Source: Apis mellifera (lineage: Eukaryota > Arthropoda > Insecta > Hymenoptera > Apidae). From it: a stretch of 64,000 nt of DNA. The notes under the pieces are model-generated. The model saw nothing but the letters and a program-made list of their open reading frames with translations, made no database searches and had not been told where the DNA came from. This document shows positions 38,943-50,433 of this stretch, piece by piece. How positions within the stretch are numbered: the first letter of the stretch is position 1; every line of letters starts with the position of its first letter. The position numbers and the translations under genes are program-made. The stretch lies in the NCBI RefSeq assembly GCF_003254395.2, contig NC_037647.1, forward strand, positions 35,001 through 99,000, written 5' to 3'.

Positions 38943-40479
38943 ATTTTATACATATAATAATTATAAATAATATATATTATATCATAATATCATACATATA
39001 AGAAATCTTTAATCATTTGAAAAAAAGACAGATATTCAGCAATAGTTACAATCTAAACATTCCATTTTTAATATGGTCAAAATATTAGTTATTATAAAAC
39101 AAAAAAAAAAGAGTTGTAAATATAGAAATATGTTGCATCACATACATCATATAATAATAATGAAAAAAATAATCGTATGAAATCTTATTGTAAAAAAGCA
39201 AATTCTATCGGATTTTCAAAATTATCTTTCAAAATTATATTAGTTTTTCATCAATATATATGCTTTTATGTAAATAAATGCAACACTTTTTAAAAAATTT
39301 CATTATTATTTGATATATGAAAAAAAAGAAATTTAACGATACTAAAAATTAAAAAAAATCTTATAAAATAGTTATATATATATATATTTTTTTTTTTTTT
39401 TATTCTCATCTGATATATTGATTTAATGTTTAATAAAAAACATTAGTAATATAATTGAAAATTTAGTAACGAAAGTCAGCAATACAACAAAACTATATTT
39501 ATTAAAAATAAAACTATTATTATTTTTTTATATTATCGCATAGTTATTTAAATTACTAATTAAAACTTTATGTCGAAAAACAAATTTTTTAAAAATTATT
39601 AATTTTTTTATAATTTTTTTTTTAATTATATTTTAAAATAATTATCCTCATAAAAAGAAACAATTTTTTATCTGAAACTTTTTTACAATTTACGATTTAA
39701 CACGTAAAATGAAAAAATAACCAAATTTTCAAGAATTGATTGGTTCTGCGATTTTGGGTAGTAAAAAAAAATTATATTTATAATACATATCTATTAATAT
39801 TAATACATAAATATTATATATCTTCAAAGTTTCATAATTTCTTAAATTTTCAAATTGAGGATTCTTTTTTGTAAATCATATCCATCATCTTCTTTGGAAT
39901 AATTAAAAATATTATTTCTTTGTTTTCTGAAATCAACTAATTTAATTGATGTGGATATAATAATATTCTTATTATAAATTGAATATAATAGCATACTTTA
40001 AATATATTTAATTAAATCAAATTTTTTGAAATGTTCTGATGTGATTTTTCTGATTTTAAAGTTTCAAGTTTAGATATTTCTTGAATGAAATATTCTTGCA
40101 TTCTCTGATTCTCTGAAATGTTCCTATAAGTTCATTCAAAATCATATTTCAATTCATTTTGGTTCTCTTAATATTATTATTTATGATGAAAAATATTTCA
40201 ATTAAAAATTGAATAATGTCAAAGATTCTTAATAATTTGGTATTGATTCCTTTATGAATGAATGCATGAAATTTAATTTTGTTTTTTTCTTTTTTTTAAG
40301 AAATTATGTTTTTATAATATATTTATAGTTTTTATAATATATATTTATAAATTAATATATCAGTTGATGCAATTCAACATTCTTATTAAAAAAACATTAT
40401 GTAATACAAAAACATTATATAAAAATTATTAATATAGCATATAAAGAATGTCTGTAACATATGAATATTATTAATAAAT

Positions 40480-40518
<39 letters not shown>

Positions 40519-40519
40519 T
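40480..40519. repeat. (ATA)n trinucleotide microsatellite
   Basis: About 13 consecutive ATA units. Confidence 0.92.
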
Positions 40520-40919
40520 GAACATTCTTAAAATAATTTTCTTTGCAATAATTTTATATTACGACTCTATTAAATGTAATGAGTTATTAAAGATATAACA
40601 TTAATAACATTTATAAAACACAAATTCGTTTCAATATTGTATTTTTAAAATATATGTAAGTTTTTTAACATATATCAAAAAAAGCATTGAATATAACAAA
40701 TTTTTTTTATTGACAAAAAATTATATCTAATTACATCTAATTTAGGAATAATAATTAAATTAATTAATTAATATTTATAATTAAATTTATTTATCATTCA
40801 AAAATTAAAAAAATAGAATATAAAATGACAAATGAATTAAAACTTTTCTAACAAATGAATGATAAGTAATACATATAAAATAATAAAATAAATTATATTA
40901 TATTACAATTATATATATT

Positions 40920-41495
40920 ACAATACATTACATTATATTAAATTAAAAAACAATTTATTAAATAAATAGATAAAGTCTTTCAAAAATTTTTAAAACTCAA
41001 TTTTTAAAACAAAAATCAAAATTTAATTTTTGAAATATGCTCTAAATCATTTCTGAATATCGTTTTTTATAATATTTTGATATCTTTCTTTAGCATTAAA
41101 TTAACAAAAATTCTTGACAGATTTGTGTGTACTAAATTTATTACAAATAAAAATTTATAAAAATAATAATTATGAATAAAAATTAATCTCCATGAAAATG
41201 TACGATTGTCGGATGTACAATGTAATATTATAATGTAATATAATAAAATATATAGTCGTATCTATTATTATATTCAAACTTCTTCAAACTTCTAAAGATT
41301 ATTACACTTCTCCAAATTAGTGTTACATAAAAATTTATAATGCTAGACTTAAATAATTTAAATAACATTTGGAATTAAATATTTTTTAAAATATCTATCA
41401 GGCTACAATGCAACATGAGTCTGAATGTAAACCTATCCATGATGATTATGGTAAATATATGCAAATCAGCATTATAAATCTTTATTCATATATAT

Positions 41496-41540
<45 letters not shown>

Positions 41541-42060
41541 ATATTGATTTCAAAAATCTAATTCGAAAAATTCTTCTTAATAGTAGGCTATCATTCAAAA
41601 AAATTCACAATATTATTGACTGTCATATGCCTCAGGGATATTTCAAATTTATCATGAATTTTTTCTATGATAATTAGCATTTTATACTTTGATATGAATT
41701 TGAAGTTTAATGAGAGATCTGGATTTAAAATGATATGATTATATATTGTAAATCATTATAATCAATTTTTTTAATTTATTCAACTCCGATCAGAAATTCC
41801 AGAAATTTCCAATTTATGCATGCATCTATTAATATTTTGTAATCTATCTATTTCTTTGCGATCATAAACATAAAAAACGAAAATACTAAATGTTAATATT
41901 AAAATGTAACAATGCGGAAAAAAAATTAAATTCAATTTTTTTATGAGATTACAACTGATTGCTGATCGATTGATGATTGTGATTAATAAATATGTTGATC
42001 CGAAGATATATTATCTTCATAAAGATTTTTCCGTGAATTTTTATTTACTAGAATATGTTA
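40920..42060 (+). repeat. Dispersed repeat module family, copy 5
   Basis: The left module at 40,940-41,190 (AAATTAAAAAACAATTTATTAAATAAATAG, TTTCTTTAGCATTAAATTAACAA) is followed by the middle module at 41,355-41,770 (ACTTTGATATGAATTTGAAG, TATATTGTAAATCATTATAATC). The right module lies at 41,855-42,010 (GCGATCATAAACATAAAAAACG). A (TA)n tract interrupts it at 41,498-41,538. Confidence 0.55.
41487..41538. repeat. (TA)n microsatellite
   Basis: TA run with one interruption (ATCATATA), located inside a dispersed-repeat copy. Confidence 0.9.
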
Positions 42061-42069
42061 AGTTTTTTC

Positions 42070-42090
42070 TTTTTTTTTTTTTTTTTTTTT
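42070..42090. repeat. T21 homopolymer
   Basis: A run of 21 thymines at the left of the decayed mariner relic; possibly replacing or hiding its missing terminus. Confidence 0.9.
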
Positions 42091-42109
42091 GATACGAAAT
42101 AAATACACA

Positions 42110-43051
42110 ATATTTATTGTTTAAGATTAATTTATTGCGTTATACATAAACTTGCTCTATCATCTTCTTTCATCTCTCAGAAAACCTTATTATTCTCTCT
42201 TTCCAAAATTGGAGCTTATTTGTAAAATATTCGAGTTTGTTTTTATTTCGCTTACGGATTAGAATCGTTTATCAGAAAATTTTTTAATAATAAAAACAAG
42301 TAATAATCGGATAGAGCAAGATCTGGGGAGTACGGAAGATGCAAGAGAATATCCCACTCAATCTATAACAGTTTTTCTCTTACAACCAATGCAACATGCG
42401 ATTTTGCATTGACGTGATGGCCTCGTCAGTTCGCCAATTTTGTTGTCTATTTTTTTGCTATGACTTTCACTATATCTTTCAATTTATCAAATTGATTGCA
42501 ATATTTTCTAAAATTGATGGTTTCATTTTGAGAAAAGAGCTCATAGTAGATTACACTTTTCTACTACTTACTACTTCACTTCATCCCACCAAAAATGGAT
42601 AAAAAACTTTCTTCGGATGAAGTTCAGGCTTCGAGACAGTTGAAGGTCTATTGTCCTTAAATCAAATGCATTTTCGATGCACATTTTGATATAAAATCCA
42701 AATCTAATAACAAGCCTCATTAAAAAAGGATCTTTTTCATGTCGTTGAAAAAGGAAATCGCACGTAGAGACGCGGTTCATAAAATCAGTCTTCATCAATA
42801 GCTATGGAATTCAAACTTCATATTGATTGACATATTCCATCTCGGTCAGGTGATTATCTATCGTTTTTCTGGAAATGTTAGTGGAATGAAGAAAAAAGTT
42901 TTAAAAAAGATTGTGTCACTAATGAAATATACTTTAAAAAAGGTCTGGAATGACTAAAATTGATGCCATAAATAGCTAAGTCTGCATGTTCATATAAAAA
43001 TAATCAGTTAAAGTTTTTAGCATGATGCGAAAGAAATTTATGAGACACCCT
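42110..43051 (-). mobile_element. Old, heavily decayed mariner relic (copy E)
   Basis: Minus-strand translation with several frameshifts shows mariner landmarks in order. These are a helix-linker piece (TIDNHLTEMEYVNQYEV, about 42,815-42,865), RVSTCDFLFQRHEKDPFL (about 42,710-42,770), FIHFWWDEVK (about 42,571-42,600), HHVNAKSHVALVVREKL (about 42,370-42,420) and LPYSPDLALSDYYLF (about 42,285-42,340). The right end reads AGGGTGTCTCATAAATTTC on the minus strand and stops at a TA, consistent with a terminal inverted repeat. The left terminus was not found; a T21 tract lies at 42,070-42,090. The second catalytic Asp is lost (HHVNA). It differs from the other mariner families here. Confidence 0.8.
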
Positions 43052-43052
43052 A

Positions 43053-43224
43053 ATATATTGATGGTTCCAAAAATAAAGAGTATGGAACTGAGGCTCCTTT
43101 CTTTTCTCAAAACATTTCAATTAAACATAGTTTGAATACCTTTAACAGTGTCCACTCGGCTGAAACATTTGTACTTCTTCTAGCCCTCAAATTTATTAAT
43201 AGTGATTCCCTAGATTATTCCAAA
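43053..43224 (+). pseudogene. Non-LTR retrotransposon RNase H domain, 5' part (split by a mariner)
   Basis: Plus-strand translation gives IDGSKNKEYGTEAPFFSQ, then ISIKHSLNTF and SVHSAETFVLLLALKFIN. This matches the start of the RNase H domain of Jockey/R1/I-type retrotransposons: the TDGS motif with the first catalytic Asp, then the AE motif with the catalytic Glu and the ALKFI helix. The frame continues to the mariner insertion point at 43,225. To its left the decayed mariner relic ends exactly at the beginning of the domain, so the preceding reverse transcriptase is missing. Confidence 0.75.
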
Positions 43225-43226
43225 TA

Positions 43227-44155
43227 TTGGGTTGGCAACTAAGTAATTGCGGATTTTTTTTAGAAAATCAAAGACAATTTTTCCATAGAACTAAATAACT
43301 TTATTCTGTAATGTGTTGCCCATTTTGATCAATGACCTTTTGCCACCTTTCAGGCAGCATCATAATCCCACGTTCATAAAACTTCTGGTTTTTATTAGCA
43401 AAAAACTGGTATGAATCAGGTACGATTTGATATCATCATTATTATTGAAATTTTTACCATTCAAGGAGTTTTGTAAAGATCGAAACAAAAAGTAATCAGA
43501 TGGTGCAAGGTCAGGACTATATGGTGGCAAAACATCCAATCAAGGTCCAATAATTTTTGCCGAGTGACCAAAGATGTGTGTGGTCTTGCATTGTCATGAT
43601 GGAATACAACACCTTTTCGATTTGTCAATTCGGGCCGCTTTTCTTCAACTGCATTGTTTAATTTTGTTAGTTGTTCAATGTAGACAACAGAATTGATCGT
43701 TCGGTTGGGTGGTAAGAATTCAAAATAGACAATTCCTTTGTAATCCCACCAAACTAATAACAAAATCTTCTTTTGATGAATACCAGCTTTTGATGTTGTT
43801 TGAACTGGTTCACGTGACCTGCTCCACGATCTTTTCCGCTTGATATTGTTGTAAACAACCCATTTTTCATCGTAGTTATCAGTCATTTTAAAAATGGATC
43901 ATTTTCATTACGTTTCTTTAGCAAATCGCAGCTATTAATGCGTTGCGTTAAATGCTTTTCTTTCAGTTCGTGAGGAACCCATGTATCGAGTTTTTGAACA
44001 TAGCCAAGTTGTTTTAAGTGGTTTTCAATGCATGTATGTGATACATGAAGCTTCTCTGCAATCTCACGAGTTGTGATGATCCGAATCGATTATTGCTTTG
44101 ATTAGGTCGTCATCAACTTCAACTGAAATCCGCAATTACTTAGTTGCCAATCCAA
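43227..44155 (-). mobile_element. mariner transposon, copy C, internally deleted and nested
   Basis: Same family as the copy at 1.4 kb. TA duplications at 43,225-43,226 and 44,156-44,157; the inverted repeats start TTGGGTTGGCAACTAAG at left and TTGGATTGGCAACTAAG at right. At 929 bp it lacks about 340 bp relative to copy A. The N-terminal half of the coding region is joined to the right terminal repeat at about 44,125, with a short TG overlap shared by the two sides. It is inserted within a non-LTR retrotransposon RNase H region. Confidence 0.93.
43301..44125 (-). pseudogene. mariner transposase remnant, copy C
   Basis: The remaining frame covers part of the second DNA-binding helix, the linker and the catalytic region. 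The longest open stretch is 43,886-43,461, from MTDNYDEKWV through HHDNARPHTS. A frameshift around 43,535 moves the third Asp motif out of frame, and there is a 5-nt insertion near 43,408. The first DNA-binding domain is deleted. It cannot encode a functional transposase. Confidence 0.9.
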
Positions 44156-44157
44156 TA

Positions 44158-44800
44158 TATTATATTCCCTTGCGACATTTCTACACATTCAAAAAATTAA
44201 GCAATCGATAAAAATGTACATAGACATACAAAAGATATTCAACAAAATAAATAAGGGCGACAAAATAATAATTTTAATATAGATTCCATCCCATATCTAC
44301 AGAATACAATGGCTGATATTGAAGTAAAAATAGCAGCTACTACCTTTAGAATGGACAAAATACCTATTTACGATATATAATCAACACATAAAAATATTAT
44401 TAAAACAATCCTGGAATAATATGAATATATAAAACAATCTCGCTTCACAAATCTATCGGAAATTTCTTTGATCTATATGAATGAACCCAAATTCAATTGA
44501 AGACAACAAATAATAATAACGAGAATTAAAACCGAACATAGTAAGCTCTCTTACCTACATCTATTCAATAGAAGTCAATCAACAATATACGAAAAATGTA
44601 ATATATGAATTATCATCATATTTGACTGTCCTAATTATAATGAAATTAGGAGGAAATTGGGCATCGGTAATAGTCTTAATGAAGCCAATTTCATCTACCG
44701 ATTATTAAGACACGTTAGTGAGATTTTGCAAAAGTAGTAATTCTGTATTTTAAATTTTTGTAAATCACTAATATGGTGTTGATACAACCTTAAGCTTGTT
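44158..44800 (+). pseudogene. Non-LTR retrotransposon RNase H domain, 3' part and C-terminal tail
   Basis: After the mariner the plus-strand reading resumes as SLATFLHIQKIKQS, then IFNKINKGDKIIILI, a stop, and IPSHI. It continues with MADIEVKIAATT (compare WxPSHxGIxGNExAD in the family), a linker, and RIKTEHSKLSYLHLFNRS. The last block is DCPNYNEIRRKLGIGNSLNE, the cysteine-containing tail (xCPxYxxxR) that ends such open reading frames. Several stops and shifts are present. The catalytic SDS motif seems lost at the junction. The element probably ends near 44.8 kb, before the TA microsatellite. Confidence 0.75.
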
Positions 44801-44820
44801 AAATAAAAAAAAAAATTATC

Positions 44821-44823
<3 letters not shown>

Positions 44824-44858
<35 letters not shown>
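44824..44858. repeat. (TA)n microsatellite
   Basis: TA run of about 34 nt at the apparent 3' end of the RNase H retrotransposon relic; it may derive from the element's tail. Confidence 0.9.
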
Positions 44859-44860
<2 letters not shown>

Positions 44861-45929
44861 CTTACAATGCTTATCAATGAAATTATGATTTTTTATAATA
44901 ATTATTTTGCATATTATGAAAAAATCATAAGAATTACAGACAATTTCACAATCGATGAATCAAAAGAGTTTTTGTTTTATTATTTTTATCATTTATTAGA
45001 TCATTTCTATCAGATTTCTTCCTGTGAATAATTAAAAAAAAAAAAATTTTTTAGTTTAACTTATTAATAATTTTGAAATTTTCGAAATAAAAAATATTAA
45101 ATAAAAAATTCAAGAAACATGTAGTATATTTCATAAGTAATTAAAAATATTATGTATAAAATATATATATAGTAATTAAAAATATGTTTTTTCATTAAAA
45201 AATAAATTATCATTATATTAGAATTAAGAATATCAATTCGAATATTTACTTTAACTTCCAAATAATAAGTTTGTATTAAAAATTATTTCGTTAATATTTA
45301 GTTAACTTAAATTTAGGATTTATATGAAAATCAATATATTTTTTTCAGAATTAAATACTCTATTTAATCTCTATTAATAATTTACAATATAAAAAATAGA
45401 TCATTCCATTTGAAAAAAAATTAAGATGATTTTGAAATTTCCGAAATTCCACAAAGAAAGCATATATGTTTTATATCTCTTATGAAATATGGCTTTTAAA
45501 ACATTAAATTCCATTTGTCTTACATTTCTTATAAAATATATTAAATATATTTAGTAATTATTCGAAGTAATCAAGCTAAGATACTCTGTATAATAGTAAA
45601 TAAAATATATGATTAAATATAAAAATATTTTTGAATGATTTTATTTAATATGATATATAAATAAATAATTTAAATAATTTTTATATAATAAAATTTAATA
45701 TATAAATACAGAAATTTAATATAAAAAAAATATCTGATAATGATATTACTAATAACTTGTTATATAACTAATAAACAAATAGAAAATGATGCAAGTCGAG
45801 AGAATGAAAAACATATACTTCCAATTGATATGAAATTTAAAGGGAAAAAAAGAAAGATAAATTGCATCCTAAATTTAAAGTTTTAATTTTTATTATTATT
45901 AATTACTTTTTATTATTATTATTTTAGAT

Positions 45930-46122
45930 ATTATTTGACTAGAAGAAGTCTACAATAGACTCACTCTGGAACCGTACGCACGTGCTAATTGACCTCCTAA
46001 TTGTTCAATTGGAAGTCCAAATTAGCTACTCAGTCCATCAAAATCCCTCGAGTCCATAGCTGGGAAACCCCACATAGTTGACTTGCTGTTGAAATCCTCC
46101 AGCACTAACATTGGATGGGCGA
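45930..46122 (-). pseudogene. Non-LTR retrotransposon endonuclease fragment
   Basis: Minus-strand translation reads LVLEDFNSKSTMWGFPAMDS and, after frameshifts, TCVRFQSESIVDFF. These match the apurinic-like endonuclease of Jockey/R1-type retrotransposons, where GDFNAKSxxWGSPxxD and TCVRxxGxSIVDLT are conserved. The strand is opposite to the RNase H relic 1.1 kb to the left, so it is a separate fragment. GC content is well above that of its flanks. Only about 60 codons remain. Confidence 0.65.
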
Positions 46123-46164
46123 GATATTAATAAAAAAAACTTTTAATGCTATATTGAATGCTAC

Positions 46165-46166
<2 letters not shown>

Positions 46167-46207
<41 letters not shown>
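46167..46207. repeat. (TA)n microsatellite
   Basis: TA run of about 40 nt, 45 nt to the right of the endonuclease fragment. Confidence 0.9.
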
Positions 46208-46212
<5 letters not shown>

Positions 46213-47524
46213 TTAATACAACTAATACATTGTTTTTATTTGTAATTATCAAATGTCTGTATGATATAATAGCCAATGATATAATAGCAATAATAGATTT
46301 GATATCTATAAGATATTGCACATAAAAAGTACACAACGTGATTATTCTAATATAATTGAAAGCAGGAAAAATATTTAATCCAAATTAGAACTAATAGTTT
46401 TCTTCTTATACGATAGTATATTCATAATTCTGAGTGCTTGTTGCATAATAAGCAAGTACGATATATTGAAATCTATTTTTAAATCACTAAAAATAAAATG
46501 GATGAAAAAATATAATAACAATCAGAATATAATAATAGTTATTGTTGGCATAATGGAATTGCTAAAAATTTATTTTAAATATTGATAAATTTTTAAAACA
46601 AAATGTTTAGTTGAAAACAAAACATTGGAAAAATACTTTTTGAATAATCAAACTTACAATAATTGATTTTATTTGAAACATCTTAGACTAGAATCGATAT
46701 CATTATTGTATTATATCGTTGATTATTTTATATTTGATGACGCGACGCAATGGCGTTCCATAATGTGAGGATGATATATTAATAACATTTATATATGCAT
46801 AATATTTTGGAAATTAATAAATATATAAATAAATACCCAAAGTTAAAATTTTAGAATTTTCTCAATTTTTTTTTTTAATCCTCCCAAATTTCATCAATTG
46901 AAAGTATGCTTTTCAGAAATACATACAAACATAACTAACTATAAAAAATAACAAGCAGCTTAAAATTTTTTTGAAAGAAGAATTGATATATCCAAAAATG
47001 TTTTATAAATATATTAATATGCTATATATAGTAAAAAATTTAAAAGGAAAGTGAAAGATATTAATTATTATATAAATATATATATTTAAATTTAATTTGT
47101 TATTGAATTTATATATTTATATGTAACTTTATTTGTATAAGATGTTAATAAATATGTAATAATTAATATATGTGTAATATTTTTAGAAAATCAATTCTAA
47201 AAGTTAAAATAAACAAAAATTAATATTACGATATTAATTGAGATTTTATTAAATCGATTAAAACTTATTTGTTAAGATATTTTATAATAAATTAATTTTT
47301 ATAAAGTCTCATTATTATGAAAATAAAAACAAGAAAATATGAAATGTATTTATAATTAATTTATTCGATTAATTACATTCCCTTCATTAATTTCAATTTT
47401 GAAATATGTTATAAACAGTTTTATTTTGAGCAATTATTTTCTTTATATGTAATCGATAATTTTACTTAATTTTTGAATTATTCGCAAAATCTTTTATTCT
47501 ATTATAGTATTGAATTCTGTCTAC

Positions 47525-47597
<73 letters not shown>

Positions 47598-49141
47598 TAT
47601 ATTGATTATTGATATATAATGATATATGATTAAATTTTTTGGAGCATAAAGTATATATTTTCTTATTACTTTGTTCTGATTATATTGTTAATGTTTGTTA
47701 AAAATGCATTAAAAGAACATATTAGTGCAAATGAAAAAAATATTATTTTTAATATTTATAAAGAAGAAATGATGTAATGATAGTGATAAATATAAATATA
47801 TTTTAAAAAAAATGTATTTTACGAATATATGTATTTTAACAGAAACATTATTTAATTTTATGATATTATTGATTAATTTATATTGCATATAAAAAGAATA
47901 TTAAGAAGAATATGATCTCCAAAAAAAAGAATAAAAAATGTAAAAAATTTATAAAAAAGGACATAATTGTATGATAATATGATAAAATCATTAAACAAAT
48001 AATTCACTAATTTTTTCATCGAACTATTAACAATAAAAAAATTATAGAAATTGTAAATATTGATTCTATACTATTTAATTTAAAAAAAATTAATTTCATA
48101 AATTATTTAAAAAATCAATTTCAAATTTATTTGGAAATTAAACAATAATTAAATTAAACAATAAAGACCGAATTCTCATCTAAAAAAGTTATTTACAGCA
48201 ATTAAAATAATTGAGAGAAATCTGTTAAATTGTTCTTTTTATTATTTAGATAAAATTTGGATTAATGCACAACACACGAAAAATTCAAACTCATTCAATG
48301 GAAGAACTTGATCATAATATTAATATCTATCGTAATATTAATTATATATAAATAGAATTCAATATGTATATTGAATATTTTTTGTGAATAATTTAAAACT
48401 TAAAGTCGATTGCTGCACAAACTGGAATATTAGCTGTTTTAAAAAGCTATTTTTTAACTTACTAAATTACTTATCTTTCATTTTTTTACTTTTTATGATT
48501 AGAACATATATTTGTAACCTTGTGGTAACAAAATAATTAATGAAATTTATTTTTTAATTATATTTACAATTAAAAATAAAATACAAATTATTAAAAATAA
48601 AAAAATAAAAAATATTTTAAATCATATAAAATTTAATAATATTATAAAATATAATTATTTAACAAATAATAGTAAACAAAATAATTAACAGCTCTATGAA
48701 TTTATGATTATATCTAATCAATAAAAATATTTATAATAAAATAATCTTTTCTGCTTTTCCTATTGATTTATTTTTTTAATTCTATTAGATATTATTTTTT
48801 AATATTGTTTTTATTCATAATATTGTTTTAAATATATTCGCACAAAAAAAAATGAAAAAATTAAAAACTAGAATTAAAAATTTTTCTTTTATGATCTATA
48901 GACTTTCGAATATCTTTGTTTTAAATCAAATTATACTCAGAAATTTCTAAAAAAAATATACAATACAAATACAATTAAAAAATATTATTTAAATATTTAA
49001 ATTCTATTAAACGAATTTTAAAATTGAAAGAAATATAAAATATTTAATAATGTATAATTCTAAAAATATAATAAAATATAAATAATAATCCAAATAAAAT
49101 TTCAATTTACAACAAATTATATTTAAATAAATATCGCATAA
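46208..49141. other. Intronic AT-rich sequence
   Basis: No gene or mobile element recognised apart from the long TA microsatellite at 47.5 kb. A small GC-richer patch at 46,738-46,772 is unexplained. Confidence 0.55.
47526..47590. repeat. (TA)n microsatellite
   Basis: Uninterrupted TA dinucleotide run of about 64 nt, among the longest in the window. Confidence 0.95.
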
Positions 49142-49143
49142 TA

Positions 49144-50431
49144 TTGGGTTGGCAACTAAGTAATTGCAGATTTTTTTTAGAAAATCAAAGACAATTTTTT
49201 TATGGAACTAAATAATTTTATTCTGTAATATGTTGCCCATTTTGATCAATGATCTTTTGCCATCTTTCAAGTAGCATCATAAAACTTCTGGTTTTTATTA
49301 GCAAAAAACTGAATCAGGTACGATTTGATATCATCATCATTATTGAAATTTTTACCATTCAAGGAGTTTTGTAAAGATCGAAACAAAAAGTAATCAGATG
49401 GTGCAAGGTCAGGACTATATGGTGGCAAAACATCCCAACCAAGCTCCAATAATTTTTGCCGAGTGACCAAAGATGTGTGTGGCCTTGCATTGTCATGATG
49501 GAATACAACACCTTTTCGATTTGTCAATTCGGGCTGCTTTTCTTCAACTGCATTGTTTAATTTCGTTAGTTGTTTAATGTAGACAACAGAATTGATCGTT
49601 CGGTTGAGTGGTAAGAATTCAAAATAGACAATTCCTTTGTAATCCCACCAAACTGATAACAAAACCTTCTTTTGATGAATACCAGTTTTTGATGTTGTTT
49701 GAGCTGTTGTTTCACGTGACCTGCTCCACGATTTTTTCCGCTTGATATTGTTGTAAACAACCCATTTTTCATCGCCAGTTTTCATTATCAGTCATTTTAA
49801 AAATGGATCATTTTCATTACGTTTCTTTAGCAAATCGTAGCTGTTAATGCGTTGCGTTAAATGCTTTTCTTTCAATCATTCAATTCATTCGTGAGGAACC
49901 CATGTATCGAGTTTTTGAACATAGTCAAATTGTTTTAAGTGGTTTTCAATGCATGTATGTGATACATGAAGCTTCTCTGCAATCTCACGAATTGTACTGT
50001 GACGATCCGAATCGATTATTGCTTTGATTAGATCGTCATCAACTTCAACTGGACGACCAGAGCGTTTTTCGTCTTTGAGTGAAAAATAACCAGAACGAAA
50101 TTTGTCAAACCAATTTTGACACTGCCGTTCTTTTAAGGCTTCATCGCCATAAACAGCATATAACTTTTTGTGAACTTGCGATGCGTTTTTCCCTTTGCGA
50201 AAATAAAAAAACAAAATATGACGATAATGTTCCTTTTGATTTTCCATTTTTCAACGAACGCCAAACGAAAACTACGCAACCGATCAAAAAACTTTTTTTA
50301 CTGATTGACAGCTGAATTGCCAACTATCAAATAACAAAATGTGTTTTACATTTGGACTACGCCAGCAAATCTAAAAATTCAACTGAAGCCATCTATGAGT
50401 GAAATTCGCAATTACTTAGTTGCCAACTCAA
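49144..50431 (-). mobile_element. mariner transposon, copy D
   Basis: A 1,288-bp copy of the same family as those at 1.4 and 43.2 kb. TA duplications at 49,142-49,143 and 50,432-50,433. The left repeat has an A in place of G (AATTGCAGATTT) and the right end reads CAACTCAA in place of CAACCCAA. It lies in the giant intron in the same transcriptional direction as the SR gene. Confidence 0.94.
49218..50247 (-). pseudogene. mariner transposase, copy D, broken
   Basis: N-terminal frame 50,247-49,885 (starts MENQKEHYRHILFFYF, ends WVPHE) and catalytic frame 49,785-49,267 (KTGDEKWVVYNN, HHDNARPHTS, SPDLAPSDYFLF). Between them, near 49,880, is a short insertion relative to copy A that disrupts the frame. 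The second-to-third Asp spacing is 32 residues, two less than the mariner norm, because of a 6-nt deletion before YSPDLAPSD. A deletion of about 16 nt near 49,277 truncates the C-terminus. Probably inactive. Confidence 0.9.
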
Positions 50432-50433
50432 TA

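Larger units (their letters stand above)
36311..40919. other. Intronic AT-rich sequence
   Basis: Holds the (TA)n cluster at 37.3 kb, the 11-nt tandem repeat at 38.9 kb and the ATA repeat at 40.5 kb. A 68-codon frame at 38,684-38,890 is somewhat less repetitive than its neighbours but has no recognised homology. Confidence 0.55.
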
